Below, one piece after another: positions 50,031 to 60,155 of a stretch of DNA of 64,000 nt. The notes under the pieces were generated by a model, which saw only the letters and a list, made by a program, of their open reading frames with translations, searched no databases and was not told the origin of the DNA. Each line of letters opens with the position of its first letter. Within the stretch, counting starts at the first letter, position 1. The stretch spans positions 62,001 to 126,000 of the forward strand of contig NZ_JAANHS010000004.1 in assembly GCF_011174775.1 (NCBI RefSeq), written 5' to 3'. The position numbers were made by a program, and so were the translations under genes. This DNA comes from Rhodobacter calidifons (GTDB taxonomy: Bacteria > Pseudomonadota > Alphaproteobacteria > Rhodobacterales > Rhodobacteraceae).

Positions 50031-50445
50031 CGGTCCGCTCTGGCAGCGCGGCGGCCTCCGGGTCTGCCATCAGCTGCCGCAGCATTGCGCAATCCGTCAC
50101 TCCGGTCTCGCAGGCAGACGCAAGGTCCGCCAGCGCCGCCTCAAGCCGCAGTAGCTCCTTGACCCTGCGGCGGATCGCGTCACCCTGTGCCCGCGCGATC
50201 CGGCCCGCTTCGGAGCAAGTCCCCTGCCCCTCGGCCAGCGCCAGCAGCGCGCGCACCTCGGCGATGGGAAACCCCAGATCCCGGCAACGCCGGACAAAGC
50301 GCAGCCGGTCGATCTCCGACCTGGCATACAACCGCCGCCCCGAGGCCGACCGGCCAGGCCGCGGGACGATGCCCTCGCGTTCGTAGTAGCGGATGGTCTC
50401 GACCGCCACCCCGCTTTGCCGTGCGGCCTCTCCGATCGGGAACAC
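50020..50445 (-). CDS. MerR-family metal-responsive regulator
   Basis: A 141-residue regulator. The HTH is FPIGEAARQSGVAVETIRYYE followed by the wing and a dimer helix. Candidate metal-binding cysteines are in EGQGTCSEA (like MerR Cys82) and ASACETGVTDCAML (a pair seven apart; in MerR they are nine apart, in CueR eight). GTG 50445 is preferred: AGGAG lies eight bases upstream on the minus strand; longer starts at 50478/50484 run through the divergent promoter. It faces the MerT-like gene across a MerR-type operator, so it most likely controls that gene in response to mercury or another thiophilic metal. Confidence 0.87.
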   Translation of the reverse strand: MFPIGEAARQSGVAVETIRYYEREGIVPRPGRSASGRRLYARSEIDRLRFVRRCRDLGFPIAEVRALLALAEGQGTCSEAGRIARAQGDAIRRRVKELLRLEAALADLASACETGVTDCAMLRQLMADPEAAALPERTVRR

Positions 50446-50450
50446 GGGGC

Positions 50451-50481
50451 TTGCTCCTGTAGTGGCTACAGGATGCATAAG
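50451..50481 (+). promoter_or_regulatory. MerR-type promoter/operator of the metal module
   Basis: TTGCTC (50451-50456), a 19-bp spacer and CATAAG (50476-50481). The long spacer is the mark of MerR-activated promoters. Within it lies the palindrome CCTGTAGTGGCTACAGG (50456-50472). It reads towards the MerT-like gene. Confidence 0.82.
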
Positions 50482-50513
50482 CATTTCCGACGCGAATCGC
50501 GAGAGGTTCGACG

Positions 50514-50900
50514 ATGACGGAAATGCAAGAAGACCCCACCGCCGACAGTGTGACAAAGCCGCCGGCCCTTCTTCTGGGCGGGGCGGCGCTGCTGGCCCTG
50601 TTTTCGGCCTCGTGCTGCGTGCTGCCCATCGGCCTGTCGATCATCGGCCTTGGCGGGGCCTGGCTGACGCAGCTTGGCCCCTTCGTCGCCTGGCGTGTGC
50701 CGATCCTTCTGGTCCTTGGTGCGCTTCTGGCCTGGGCCTGGTTCGCCATCCTGCGCCCGCGGGCCTGCAAGACCCGTCGTCGGCGCGGTGCAATCCTTGC
50801 GGCCCTGGCAACGGCTGCCTTCCTGATCGCCGCCAGCGCCCCGCTCTGGGAGGCGCAGGCCGAAGCGGCGATGTGGTCGCTGTGGCAGGACCTGCGCTAG
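50514..50900 (+). CDS. MerT-like mercuric transport protein
   Basis: A 128-residue inner-membrane protein with three hydrophobic segments. The first contains the vicinal cysteine pair Cys34-Cys35 in FSASCCVLPIGLSIIGLGGAWL, the mercury-relay site of MerT. The cytoplasmic loop (RPRACKTRRRR) has only one cysteine where classical MerT has two. GAGAGG precedes ATG 50514. It is driven by the MerR-type promoter and followed by a GDCCVxC protein. No merA, merP or merB is nearby, so detoxification would need another reductase or thiol chemistry. Confidence 0.85.
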   Translation: MTEMQEDPTADSVTKPPALLLGGAALLALFSASCCVLPIGLSIIGLGGAWLTQLGPFVAWRVPILLVLGALLAWAWFAILRPRACKTRRRRGAILAALATAAFLIAASAPLWEAQAEAAMWSLWQDLR

Positions 50901-50935
50901 AACCCGCCCTTTCCCCAAGTCCACGGACCTTCCCG

Positions 50936-51163
50936 ATGACCCCTTCCCCGGCGACACCGATCCTCACCACGGTCCTGACCTGCCCCGCCTGCGGGCACCG
51001 GGCGACCGAAACCATGCCGACCGACGCCTGCCAGTGGTTCTACGCCTGCCCGGCCTGCGCCACGACGCTGCGGCCCAGGCCGGGGGATTGCTGCGTCTTC
51101 TGTTCCTACGCCACGGTGCCCTGCCCGCCGATGCAGGTGCCCGGCGGCTGCTGCGGCGCCTGA
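50936..51163 (+). CDS. GDCCVxC-motif cysteine-rich protein
   Basis: A 75-residue soluble protein with two zinc-ribbon-like CxxC pairs (LTCPACGHRA and YACPACATTL), then the family motif GDCCVFCSYATVPCPP and a C-terminal GGCC. Such proteins accompany mercury-resistance genes and in some bacteria have selenocysteine in the motif; here all positions are cysteine codons. Binding or trafficking of a soft metal is the likely role, but no biochemistry is established. It is 35 bp downstream of the MerT-like gene, probably the same transcript. Confidence 0.82.
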   Translation: MTPSPATPILTTVLTCPACGHRATETMPTDACQWFYACPACATTLRPRPGDCCVFCSYATVPCPPMQVPGGCCGA

Positions 51164-51237
51164 CCGGGGCTCTGCCTTGCCCCGCCCGCCCGCTTGCGTA
51201 TAAGCGGCAGGCAGGGTGACGGCGGGGCGCGCGGGAC

Positions 51238-51714
51238 ATGACACAGGTCGGGATCATCATGGGGTCGCAAAGCGACTGGCCCACCATGAAGGCCGCCGCC
51301 GAGATCCTCGACGACCTCGGCATCGCCTATGAGACGAAGATCGTCAGCGCGCACCGCACGCCCGACCGGCTGTGGGACTACGGCAAGACCGCCGTCTCGC
51401 GCGGGTTGAAGGTCATCATCGCCGGGGCCGGCGGCGCGGCGCATCTGCCGGGCATGATGGCCTCGAAGACCCGGTTGCCGGTGATCGGCGTGCCGGTGCA
51501 GACCCGGGCGCTGTCGGGCGTCGATTCGCTCTATTCCATCCTCCAGATGCCCAAGGGCTACCCGGTGGCCACCATGGCCATCGGCGGCGCGGCCAATGCG
51601 GGCCTCATGGCCGCAGCGATCCTGGCAACCTCCGACCCCGCCGTCGCCGCGAAACTCGACGCCTGGCGCGACGCCCTCTCCGCCTCGATCCCCGAGGAGC
51701 CTTCGGATGACTGA
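51238..51714 (+). CDS. purE: N5-carboxyaminoimidazole ribonucleotide mutase
   Basis: A 158-residue purine-pathway enzyme converting N5-CAIR to CAIR. It has the phosphate-binding [20 protein letters not shown], the catalytic histidine in [13 protein letters not shown] and [16 protein letters not shown]. Its 3' end overlaps purK by 8 bp, so the two steps are encoded together. Confidence 0.95.
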   Translation: MTQVGIIMGSQSDWPTMKAAAEILDDLGIAYETKIVSAHRTPDRLWDYGKTAVSRGLKVIIAGAGGAAHLPGMMASKTRLPVIGVPVQTRALSGVDSLYSILQMPKGYPVATMAIGGAANAGLMAAAILATSDPAVAAKLDAWRDALSASIPEEPSDD

Positions 51715-52771
51715 CCTCCCGCAAGGGTCCACCATCGGCATCCTCGGCGGCGGGCAACTGGGCCGGATGCTGTCCGTGGCGGCCAGCCGTCTGGGCTACC
51801 GCTGCCACATCTATGAACCCGGAGCCGCACCCGCTGGTGACGTGGCTTACAAAGTGACCACCGCCCCCTACGAGGACGAGGCGAGCCTCCGCGCCTTCGC
51901 CGCATCGGTCGATGTCATCACCTACGAATTCGAGAACGTCCCGACCTCTGCCCTCGACCTTCTCGAAAGCCTGAAACCCATCCGCCCCAACCGCCGTGCG
52001 CTGGCGATCAGCCAGGACCGGATCAGCGAGAAAAGCTTCCTCAACGACCTCGGCCTTCAGACAGCCCCCTGGGCCGCCGTGAACTCCGAGGCCGACCTGA
52101 AGGCCGCCGCCGACAGCCTCGGCCTCCCCGCTATCCTCAAGACGACGCGGCTGGGCTATGACGGCAAGGGCCAGGTGAAGCTGGACGACGCGGCCGCCAT
52201 CCCCGCCGCCTGGGCCGCCATGAACGGCGCCGCCTGCATCCTGGAAGGCTTCGTCGCCTTCGACCGCGAGGTCAGCGTCATCGCCGCCCGCTCCCTCGAC
52301 GGATCGGTCGCCTGCTTCGACCCCGGCGAGAACGTCCACCGCGACGGCATCCTGCGCACGACCACCGTGCCTGCGCACCTCACCCCCGCTCAACGCTCCG
52401 ACGCGATCCTCCTCGCCGCCCGCATCCTGAACGCGCTGGACTATGTCGGCGTGATGGGGGTGGAGCTGTTCGTCACCCCGCGCGGCCTTCTGGTGAACGA
52501 GATCGCGCCGCGCGTCCACAACTCCGGTCACTGGACGCAGGCAGGCTGCACCGTGGACCAGTTCGAACAGCACATCCGCGCCGTGGCGGGCCTGCCCTTG
52601 GGCGACGGCAACCGTTACGCCGATGTGGTGATGGAGAACCTGATCGGCGACGATGTGCTGCGGGTGCCGGAGCTGCTGAAAGCCCGCGACACCGCCGTTC
52701 ACCTCTACGGCAAGGGCGCCCCCCGACCGGGGCGCAAGATGGGCCATGTGAACCGGATCACCCGGGGATAG
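51707..52771 (+). CDS. purK: 5-(carboxyamino)imidazole ribonucleotide synthase
   Basis: A 354-residue ATP-grasp enzyme that carboxylates AIR with bicarbonate to N5-CAIR, the substrate of PurE. Seen are [20 protein letters not shown], the ATP-grasp region [16 protein letters not shown] and the metal-site segment [21 protein letters not shown] 51707 starts inside purE. Repeat copy C begins at its stop codon. Confidence 0.95.
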   Translation: MTDLPQGSTIGILGGGQLGRMLSVAASRLGYRCHIYEPGAAPAGDVAYKVTTAPYEDEASLRAFAASVDVITYEFENVPTSALDLLESLKPIRPNRRALAISQDRISEKSFLNDLGLQTAPWAAVNSEADLKAAADSLGLPAILKTTRLGYDGKGQVKLDDAAAIPAAWAAMNGAACILEGFVAFDREVSVIAARSLDGSVACFDPGENVHRDGILRTTTVPAHLTPAQRSDAILLAARILNALDYVGVMGVELFVTPRGLLVNEIAPRVHNSGHWTQAGCTVDQFEQHIRAVAGLPLGDGNRYADVVMENLIGDDVLRVPELLKARDTAVHLYGKGAPRPGRKMGHVNRITRG

Positions 52772-52840
52772 CCTCCTCGTGCGCCTTCGGCTTCTCGTCG
52801 GATGACCCCAGCGAGGAGGAACGAAGTTCCCGACGAGCGG
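52771..52840. repeat. Convergent-gap repeat, copy C
   Basis: The third and best-formed ~70-bp element: GCCTCCTCGTGCG, CCTTCGGCTTCTCGTCGG, a middle with AGCGAGGAGGAACGAAGTTC, and a perfect right arm CCGACGAG matching CTCGTCGG. It fills the gap between convergent purK and the lipase gene. Confidence 0.75.
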
Positions 52841-52843
52841 CCC

Positions 52844-53530
52844 CTATCTCTCGAACCGCCCGTGCCGCAGGAAGTGGATCACCTGCCGGATCACCGTCGG
52901 GTTGACCATCATCCAGGTATGGCTGACCGGAAGCTCCAGATGATCGGCCATCCCCTCCAGCCGCGTGCTCGCCACGGTCACCTTGCCGTCGTCCGGCCCC
53001 GGCAGAAGCTGGCTGAACCAGGGGCTGAGCGACCGCGTCCCGGCGATGATCCCCAGCGGATAGTCCGCGGGCGGCAGCCGGTTCGGCCAGCTGTCCGGCC
53101 CGGTGCCAAGGCTCATACCCGCCGGGCCGTTCACCATCTCGAAAACCTTCCAGTCGCCCAGCCGATCCACCAGTTCCGACCCGTGGTTCGGCGGCGCCAG
53201 CATCACCACGCGGCCCAGCCCCGGCGGATGCCCCCGCGCCAGCAGGTCCCGCACCAGGATGCCGCCCATAGAATGGGTCACGAAATGCGTCCTGCCCGCG
53301 AAGGGCACCGCGACCGCCTCGGCCACATGGGCCACCAGCTGATCCGGCGACAGCCTGGTCGAGGGATAGGCCGCATGGCTGACCGCATAGCCCGCGCCGC
53401 GCAGGGCCAGCCCCAGCGCCGCCAACGACCGCGCCGACCGTGCCAGCCCGTGGACCAGGATCACCCTTTCGGACGGGGCGCTCCCGGCAGCAAGGTCCGC
53501 AGGCAGGCGAAAGGGCAGGTGCAGCTGCAT
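52844..53530 (-). CDS. Lipase-like alpha/beta hydrolase
   Basis: A 228-residue alpha/beta hydrolase. The oxyanion-hole motif is [13 protein letters not shown] and the nucleophile elbow [13 protein letters not shown]; a late histidine lies in [12 protein letters not shown]. It resembles triacylglycerol-lipase/PGAP1-like proteins of alphaproteobacteria; no signal peptide is visible. ATG 53530 is chosen because upstream in-frame sequence overlaps the divergent Nudix gene and lacks similarity. The substrate is unknown. Confidence 0.82.
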   Translation of the reverse strand: MQLHLPFRLPADLAAGSAPSERVILVHGLARSARSLAALGLALRGAGYAVSHAAYPSTRLSPDQLVAHVAEAVAVPFAGRTHFVTHSMGGILVRDLLARGHPPGLGRVVMLAPPNHGSELVDRLGDWKVFEMVNGPAGMSLGTGPDSWPNRLPPADYPLGIIAGTRSLSPWFSQLLPGPDDGKVTVASTRLEGMADHLELPVSHTWMMVNPTVIRQVIHFLRHGRFER

Positions 53531-53636
53531 GGCCGGACCTTGCCCCCTTGTCCCCGCCTTGGAAAGGTGCCGCAGACCTGACCCTGCGTCGTGCGGCCAC
53601 TGGACAAAGCCTTCCGCCCGCGCAAGCCTTGCCCGC

Positions 53637-54086
53637 ATGGCTCGCTTCAGACCCCGCATCGCCGCCCGCGCGCTGATCCTGCATCAGGACCGGCTTCTTC
53701 TGGTCAACGCCTATCCCGGCGCGCGGCTTGGCCTCTGGTGCGCCCCGGGCGGCGGTTGCGAGGCCGGGCAGTCGCTCCCCGAAAACCTCGCCCGCGAGGT
53801 GAGGGAGGAAACCGGCCTCACCATCTCCATCGGCCCGCCGGTCCTTGTGAACGAATTCCACGACCCCGAGACCGGCTTTCACCAGATCGACCTCTTCTTC
53901 CGCTGCACGCTTGTGTCCGGCGACCTCGACCCCCGCTGGACCGACCCCGAAGGCGTCGTCACCGACCGCCGCTTCTTCTCGCGCAGCGACCTTGCCACGG
54001 TCCGCTTCAAGCCCGACAGCCTGCTGAAGGCCGCCTGGGGCACCGGGGCCGCGCTCTACGACCCGCTGGAAGTGATCCTGAAATGA
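53637..54086 (+). CDS. Nudix hydrolase
   Basis: A 149-residue Nudix protein: [17 protein letters not shown], then [20 protein letters not shown] and VREETGL, completing the Nudix box. Substrate-specific motifs are not recognisable, so any nucleoside diphosphate derivative is possible. Its last four bases overlap the next gene (ATGA), and three plus-strand genes here (Nudix, Gre-like, GNAT) are tightly joined. Confidence 0.85.
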   Translation: MARFRPRIAARALILHQDRLLLVNAYPGARLGLWCAPGGGCEAGQSLPENLAREVREETGLTISIGPPVLVNEFHDPETGFHQIDLFFRCTLVSGDLDPRWTDPEGVVTDRRFFSRSDLATVRFKPDSLLKAAWGTGAALYDPLEVILK

Positions 54087-54583
54087 GCCGCGCCTTCGTC
54101 AACGAGGATGCCGGGAACGACCGCCCCGACCTGCTGGAACTCCCCGTCCCCCCCGGCCCGAACATCGTCACCCCGCGCGGGCTCGCCGCCTTGCGCGAAA
54201 GGCTCGCCCAGCGCCAGGCCGACCTTGCGGCCCTGAAAGCCCGCGCCGACCGGCTGGACAAGCTCCCCGAAGCCGCCGCCGAGCGTGACCTGCGCTGGCT
54301 GGAGGCCCGGCTCAAGGCCGCCGTCGTGATCGACCCTTCGACTCACGACCTTACCGAAGTCGCCTTCGGTCTGGCCGTCACCGTCGCCGACGAGGACGGG
54401 CGCGAGACCACCTACGAAATCGTCGGCGAGGACGAGGCCGACGCCACCCGAAACCGCATCGCGCCGAACTCTCCCCTTGCCCGGGCCCTCCTTGGTGCGC
54501 GGGTCGGCGATGTCGTGACCTGGCACCGCCCCGCCGGGGCCGTCGAGCTGGAAATCCTCAGGATCGCCCATGCGCATCCGTGA
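54083..54583 (+). CDS. GreA/GreB-family elongation factor-like protein
   Basis: A 166-residue protein with the Gre architecture. An N-terminal coiled-coil segment (TPRGLAALRERLAQRQADLA) and a C-terminal FKBP-like domain (GLAVTVADEDGRETTYEIVG, then NSPLARALLGARVGDVVTW) are present. Gre factors stimulate transcript cleavage in stalled RNA polymerase. It resembles GreB-type paralogues more than the primary GreA, and the coiled-coil tip acidic pair is not obvious, so it could be an RNA-polymerase-binding variant. It is coupled to its neighbours by overlaps on both sides. Confidence 0.75.
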   Translation: MSRAFVNEDAGNDRPDLLELPVPPGPNIVTPRGLAALRERLAQRQADLAALKARADRLDKLPEAAAERDLRWLEARLKAAVVIDPSTHDLTEVAFGLAVTVADEDGRETTYEIVGEDEADATRNRIAPNSPLARALLGARVGDVVTWHRPAGAVELEILRIAHAHP

Positions 54584-55052
54584 GCTTTTCCCCTCCGAGA
54601 CCGCCCTTGTCGCGCAGTTCTACCGCGAGGCGCCGGACTACTGGCTTCTCGCCGAGGGCCGCTGCGACCCCGCCGCCCGGGCGCAGGACTTCTTCACCGA
54701 CGCCCCGCCGAACTGCGACCCGGCGACCAGCGACCGGCTGGGACTGTTCCTCAACCACCGTCTCTCCGGCGTGGCCGAACTCTCCTACGGCTTCCCCGAA
54801 CCCTCCGACGCCTATCTCGGCCTGATGATCCTCGGCCCCTGGGCGCAGGGCGCGGGCCACGGCCGCGCCTTCCTTGCCCATGTCGAGACGCTGGCCCGCC
54901 GACGCCACGCCCTGCGACTTTGCCTTGCCGTCCTCGATGTCAATCCGCGCGGGCGGGCCTTCTGGGAACGTGAGGGCTTCCGCGGCACCGGCCTGACCCG
55001 GAAGGACGGGATCACCGGCCATCTGATCGAACGGCTGGTCAAAAGGCTGTAA
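54570..55052 (+). CDS. GNAT-family N-acetyltransferase
   Basis: A 160-residue acetyltransferase with the GNAT core: beta-hairpin LGLFLNHRLSGVAELSYGF, acetyl-CoA loop LGPWAQGAGHGRAFLAHVE, and DVNPRGRAFWEREGFRGTG at the end. The substrate is unknown. It overlaps the Gre-like gene by 14 bp and is the last gene before the bidirectional terminator facing groEL. Confidence 0.82.
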   Translation: MRIRELFPSETALVAQFYREAPDYWLLAEGRCDPAARAQDFFTDAPPNCDPATSDRLGLFLNHRLSGVAELSYGFPEPSDAYLGLMILGPWAQGAGHGRAFLAHVETLARRRHALRLCLAVLDVNPRGRAFWEREGFRGTGLTRKDGITGHLIERLVKRL

Positions 55053-55069
55053 CGCAAGGCGGCCATGAA

Positions 55070-55093
55070 AAAGGGCGCCCGAAGGCGCCCTTT
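55070..55093. terminator. Bidirectional terminator between GNAT gene and groEL
   Basis: A 10-bp stem, AAAGGGCGCC / GGCGCCCTTT, with loop CGAA. A-runs and T-runs at both ends let it terminate transcripts from either side. Confidence 0.88.
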
Positions 55094-55115
55094 CCCCTGA
55101 TCTTGAGGCGTTGGA

Positions 55116-56777
<1,662 letters not shown>

Positions 56778-56816
56778 TCAGGAAAGGCGTAGGTCGGGCT
56801 TCGGCCCCACTTCGCC

Positions 56817-57104
56817 TCAGGAGATGATCCCGAGGATGTCGCTTTCCTTCATGATCAGCATCTCTTCGCCGTTCAGCGTCACTTCGGTGCCCGACCATTT
56901 GCCGAACAGCACCCGGTCGCCGGCCTTGACCGACGGCGCGATCAGTTCGCCCGAATCCTTGCGGGCGCCTTCGCCCACGGCGATCACTTCGCCCTCGGCG
57001 GGCTTTTCCTTGGCGGTGTCGGGGATGATCAGCCCGCCCTTGGTCTTTTCGTCGGACTGGACGCGCTTGACCAGAACGCGGTCATGCAGGGGTTTGAAAG
57101 CCAT
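56817..57104 (-). CDS. groES: Co-chaperonin GroES
   Basis: A 95-residue lid protein for GroEL. It begins [20 protein letters not shown] and has the mobile-loop region [19 protein letters not shown] 57104 matches homologues; 15 further in-frame codons upstream overlap the promoter region. It is first in the operon, 39 bp after a CIRCE operator. Confidence 0.97.
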   Translation of the reverse strand: MAFKPLHDRVLVKRVQSDEKTKGGLIIPDTAKEKPAEGEVIAVGEGARKDSGELIAPSVKAGDRVLFGKWSGTEVTLNGEEMLIMKESDILGIIS

Positions 57105-57142
57105 CTGGAGGTTCTCCCTTGAGTCACCAGGTTTGATCTCGA

Positions 57143-57169
57143 TTAGCACTCAGGTCGCTTGAGTGCTAA
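57143..57169. promoter_or_regulatory. CIRCE element (HrcA operator)
   Basis: A perfect TTAGCACTC-N9-GAGTGCTAA inverted repeat 39 bp upstream of groES. It is the binding site of the heat-shock repressor HrcA. The TraB-like gene is transcribed in the other direction from about 130 bp away. Confidence 0.97.
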
Positions 57170-57302
57170 CGGCGTTCAGTTAGGCAATCCCTCCCGGCCT
57201 GTCAACTCCCCTGCCCCTGCGTCAGGCACGGAATTTCGCATTGCCTTTTGCCGGCCCGATGCCACGATGCGGGTGAACTGCCGCAACTGCCCGAAGGTGC
57301 CC

Positions 57303-58301
57303 ATGCCCCGTCTTGCCGCTGCCGCCCTTGCCTTTGCCCTGGGCGTTCTGACCGCGCTTCCGGCCGCCGCGATGTGTGGCGGGCGCAACCTGTTCGAAGA
57401 GATGGATCCCGCGATGCGCTCCAGCATCGCAGCGGCGGCGGATGCGGTCCCGTTCCCGCGCGGCAACTTCTGGCAGGCGGTGCGCGGGGACGAGGTCATC
57501 ACCATCGCCGGGACCTACCATTTCGACGACCCGCGGCATCAGGCGAATCTCGACAGGTTGCAGCTGTTCATCGGGGATGCCTCGACGGTTCTGGTGGAAT
57601 CCGGCCCCGAGGAGGAAAAGGCGCTGATGGACCTTGTGGCCCGCGATCCGTCGCGCATGTTCATCACCACGGGGCCGACGCTGTTCGAACAACTGCCCGC
57701 CGATGTCTGGAACAAGCTGTCGGATGCCATGTCCCAGCGCGGCATCCCCGGCTTCATGGCCGCGAAGTTCCGGCCCTGGTATGTGCTGGCGGTCCTTGCC
57801 ATCCCGCCCTGCGCGATGGCGCAGATGACCGATCCCAAGGGGCTGGACGGCATGGTGATCGACGCCGCGCTTGCGGCGGGCAAGCCGGTGCGCGCGCTGG
57901 AACCGTTCGACACGATCTTCCGGATGTTCGACAGCATGTCCGAGGAAGAGATCCTGGCCATGCTGCAATCCTCGCTTGCGCTGGAGGACCGGTCCGAGGA
58001 TCACGCCGTCACCCTTGCCGACAGCTATTTCGCCGGCCACAGCCGCGAGATCTGGGAATTCATGCGCCACATCAGCTATGATCTGCCCGGCTATACCCGC
58101 GAGCAGGTGGATGCCGAATTCGCGCGGATGGAAGAGCTCCTGATGAACGCGCGCAACCGGGCCTGGATCCCGGTCCTGACCGGGGCGGCGGCGGAAGGTC
58201 CGGTCGTCGCCGCCTTCGGCGCGCTGCACCTGTCGGGAGAAGAGGGCGTGCTGAACCTGCTGAAGCAAGAGGGGTTCAGGCTGACGGAGCTGAAATGGTG
58301 A
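57303..58301 (+). CDS. TraB/GumN family protein
   Basis: A 332-residue protein with a signal peptide (AAAALAFALGVLTALPAAA) and a TraB/GumN domain (Tiki-like fold): ITIAGTYHFDDPRHQANLDRL, a glutamate in VLVESGPEEEKAL, and the closing VVAAFGALHLSGEEGVLNLL. The family is proposed to contain metalloproteases, but bacterial roles are unclear. ATG 57303 follows AAGGTG. It overlaps the MBL-fold gene by 7 bp. Confidence 0.85.
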   Translation: MPRLAAAALAFALGVLTALPAAAMCGGRNLFEEMDPAMRSSIAAAADAVPFPRGNFWQAVRGDEVITIAGTYHFDDPRHQANLDRLQLFIGDASTVLVESGPEEEKALMDLVARDPSRMFITTGPTLFEQLPADVWNKLSDAMSQRGIPGFMAAKFRPWYVLAVLAIPPCAMAQMTDPKGLDGMVIDAALAAGKPVRALEPFDTIFRMFDSMSEEEILAMLQSSLALEDRSEDHAVTLADSYFAGHSREIWEFMRHISYDLPGYTREQVDAEFARMEELLMNARNRAWIPVLTGAAAEGPVVAAFGALHLSGEEGVLNLLKQEGFRLTELKW

Positions 58302-59035
58302 TCCTTCCGGGCCGGATCGAACGGCTGTTCATCCTGGACCTCGGCCTGTTCGAGGTCCGCGGCGGCGAACGGATCATCGGCATCCCCGCCTATCTGATGC
58401 AAACCGACCGCGGCCAGCGCATCCTGATCGACACGGGCTTTCCCCCCGCCTATCTGACCGACCCTGACCGCCCCGCGGCGGACGGCCTGCCCGGCTTTGG
58501 CCGCCTGCTCGACTTCCGCCCCGACCAGACCGCCGAGGGTGCGCTGGCCCTCCTCGGCCTGAGGCCCACGGACATCGACCTGGTGATCCTGACCCATGGC
58601 CATATCGACCACGTCGGCTCGCTGCCGCTGTTCGCCCACGCCCCGGTCGTGCTGACCGCCATCGAACGGGCCGAGCCCGCGCCGCTCTACTTCGGCAGCC
58701 TCCGCCCGATCGCCTGGCCCGACACGACCTATCACCGGATCGACACCGACACGGCCGTCTGCGAGGGCCTGACCCTGATCCCCACCCCCGGCCACACCCC
58801 CGGCCATCTCTCGGCGCTTGTCGCCCTGCCCGACGGACGCCGCGTGATCCTGGCCGCCGATGCGATCAACCGCGCCTCGGAACCGGCCGAAGCCTTCGCC
58901 GATGCGATGGACCCCGCCGCCGCGCAGGCCTCGGCGGCCCGCCTCATGGCCCTCGTCACGCCCGGAACGACGCTGATCTACGGCCACGAACCGGCGCAAT
59001 GGCCGCTCCTGCCCAAGGCCCCCCGGCCCTGGTGA
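58295..59035 (+). CDS. MBL-fold metallo-hydrolase
   Basis: A 246-residue metallo-beta-lactamase-fold enzyme. The dinuclear-metal motif is LTHGHIDHVGSLPLF, with further ligands in PTPGHTPGHLSALV, AADAIN and YGHEP. The arrangement resembles N-acyl-homoserine lactonases, but substrate cannot be fixed. It is coupled to the TraB-like gene by overlap. Confidence 0.87.
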   Translation: MVILPGRIERLFILDLGLFEVRGGERIIGIPAYLMQTDRGQRILIDTGFPPAYLTDPDRPAADGLPGFGRLLDFRPDQTAEGALALLGLRPTDIDLVILTHGHIDHVGSLPLFAHAPVVLTAIERAEPAPLYFGSLRPIAWPDTTYHRIDTDTAVCEGLTLIPTPGHTPGHLSALVALPDGRRVILAADAINRASEPAEAFADAMDPAAAQASAARLMALVTPGTTLIYGHEPAQWPLLPKAPRPW

Positions 59036-59118
59036 AGGCTCGCCGCCGCGCCCGCGCGTGACAATCGGCCCGGCCTCGCCTATACCGCGCGCGAACCGCA
59101 TCGTCCCAAGGGCATCCC

Positions 59119-60036
59119 ATGACCACCCTCGTCTTCGGCCACAAATCCCCCGACACCGATTCCACCGCCAGCCCGATCATCTGGGCCTGGTATCTGACCG
59201 AAACCGGCACCCCTGCGAAACCCGTCCTGCTGGGAGAGCCGAACACCGAAGCCGCCTTCGTGCTGCGCCACTGGGGTCTGGACAAGCCCGAGATCATCGC
59301 GGACGTGACCGCCGATGACCGCGTGGTGATCGTAGATACCAACAATCCGGCGGAACTGCCGGCCTCGATCAACGAGGCGAAGATCCAGGGCATCATCGAC
59401 CACCACATGCTGGTCGGCGGCCTCAAGACCCGCGCGCCCATCGACATCACCATCCGCCCGCTGGCCTGCACCGCCACCATCCTGCACGACCTGATGGGCG
59501 ATGCCCTGACGCGCGCCCCGAAGGCGATCAAGGGCGCGATGCTGTCCTGCATCCTGTCCGACACGCTGCAGTTCCGCTCGCCCACCACAACGCCGCACGA
59601 CCAGGCGGTGGCCGAGAAGCTTGCCGCCGATCTCGGCGTCTCGATCCCCGATCTTGCCGCGCAGATGTTCGAGGCCAAATCCGACGTCTCGGCCTTCTCG
59701 GATGCCGAACTTCTGCGGATGGACAGCAAGGAATACACCGTCGCCGGCAAGGAACTGCGCGTCTCGGTGCTGGAGACCACCGCGCCGAAGGTGCTTATGG
59801 ACCGCAAGGACAGCCTGATGCGCTCGATGGTCGATGTGGCGCAGGAGGACGGCGCCGATCAGGTTCTGCTGTTCATCATCGACATCCTGAAGGAAGAGGC
59901 CACCCTTCTGGTCCCGAACGATCTGGTGAAGCAGCTGGCCGAGGCCTCGTTCGGCTGCACGGTCACGGGGGACACGGTGGTCCTGCCCGGGATCATGAGC
60001 CGCAAGAAGCAGATCATCCCGGCGCTGAAACTCTGA
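59119..60036 (+). CDS. ppaC: Manganese-dependent inorganic pyrophosphatase
   Basis: A 305-residue family II pyrophosphatase of the DHH superfamily. Metal ligands lie in FGHKSPDTDS, VDTNNP and IIDHHMLVGG; the C-terminal substrate motif is SRKKQIIP. It hydrolyses pyrophosphate in the cytoplasm. Most alphaproteobacteria use family I (Ppa), so a family II enzyme is a feature of this lineage. A long hairpin follows its stop. Confidence 0.94.
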   Translation: MTTLVFGHKSPDTDSTASPIIWAWYLTETGTPAKPVLLGEPNTEAAFVLRHWGLDKPEIIADVTADDRVVIVDTNNPAELPASINEAKIQGIIDHHMLVGGLKTRAPIDITIRPLACTATILHDLMGDALTRAPKAIKGAMLSCILSDTLQFRSPTTTPHDQAVAEKLAADLGVSIPDLAAQMFEAKSDVSAFSDAELLRMDSKEYTVAGKELRVSVLETTAPKVLMDRKDSLMRSMVDVAQEDGADQVLLFIIDILKEEATLLVPNDLVKQLAEASFGCTVTGDTVVLPGIMSRKKQIIPALKL

Positions 60037-60045
60037 ACGGGCGCG

Positions 60046-60077
60046 GCATGTGTCGGGCCTTCGTGCCCGACGCATGC
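60046..60077. terminator. Long hairpin after ppaC
   Basis: A 13-bp stem (GCATGTGTCGGGC / GCCCGACGCATGC, one G-T pair) with a six-base loop starts ten bases after the ppaC stop. There is no T-tract. It is the likely ppaC terminator. Confidence 0.65.
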
Positions 60078-60110
60078 CAGACGCCTGCCAGACAGATGCC
60101 AGACGCTTGA
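60071..60110. repeat. Tandem 11-bp repeat
   Basis: Three full units (CGCATGCCAGA, CGCCTGCCAGA, CAGATGCCAGA) and a partial fourth (CGCTTGA). The first overlaps the hairpin arm. The unit length is one helical turn. It lies 46 bp before the next gene. Confidence 0.6.
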
Positions 60111-60155
60111 CCTTTCGTTCACCATGGCCGTTCCGGCCCATCCCGAAGGCCCCGA

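Noticed and set aside
50936..51163. Selenocysteine in the GDCCVxC protein
   Set aside because: All motif positions use TGC or TGT cysteine codons and no internal TGA is present in frame.
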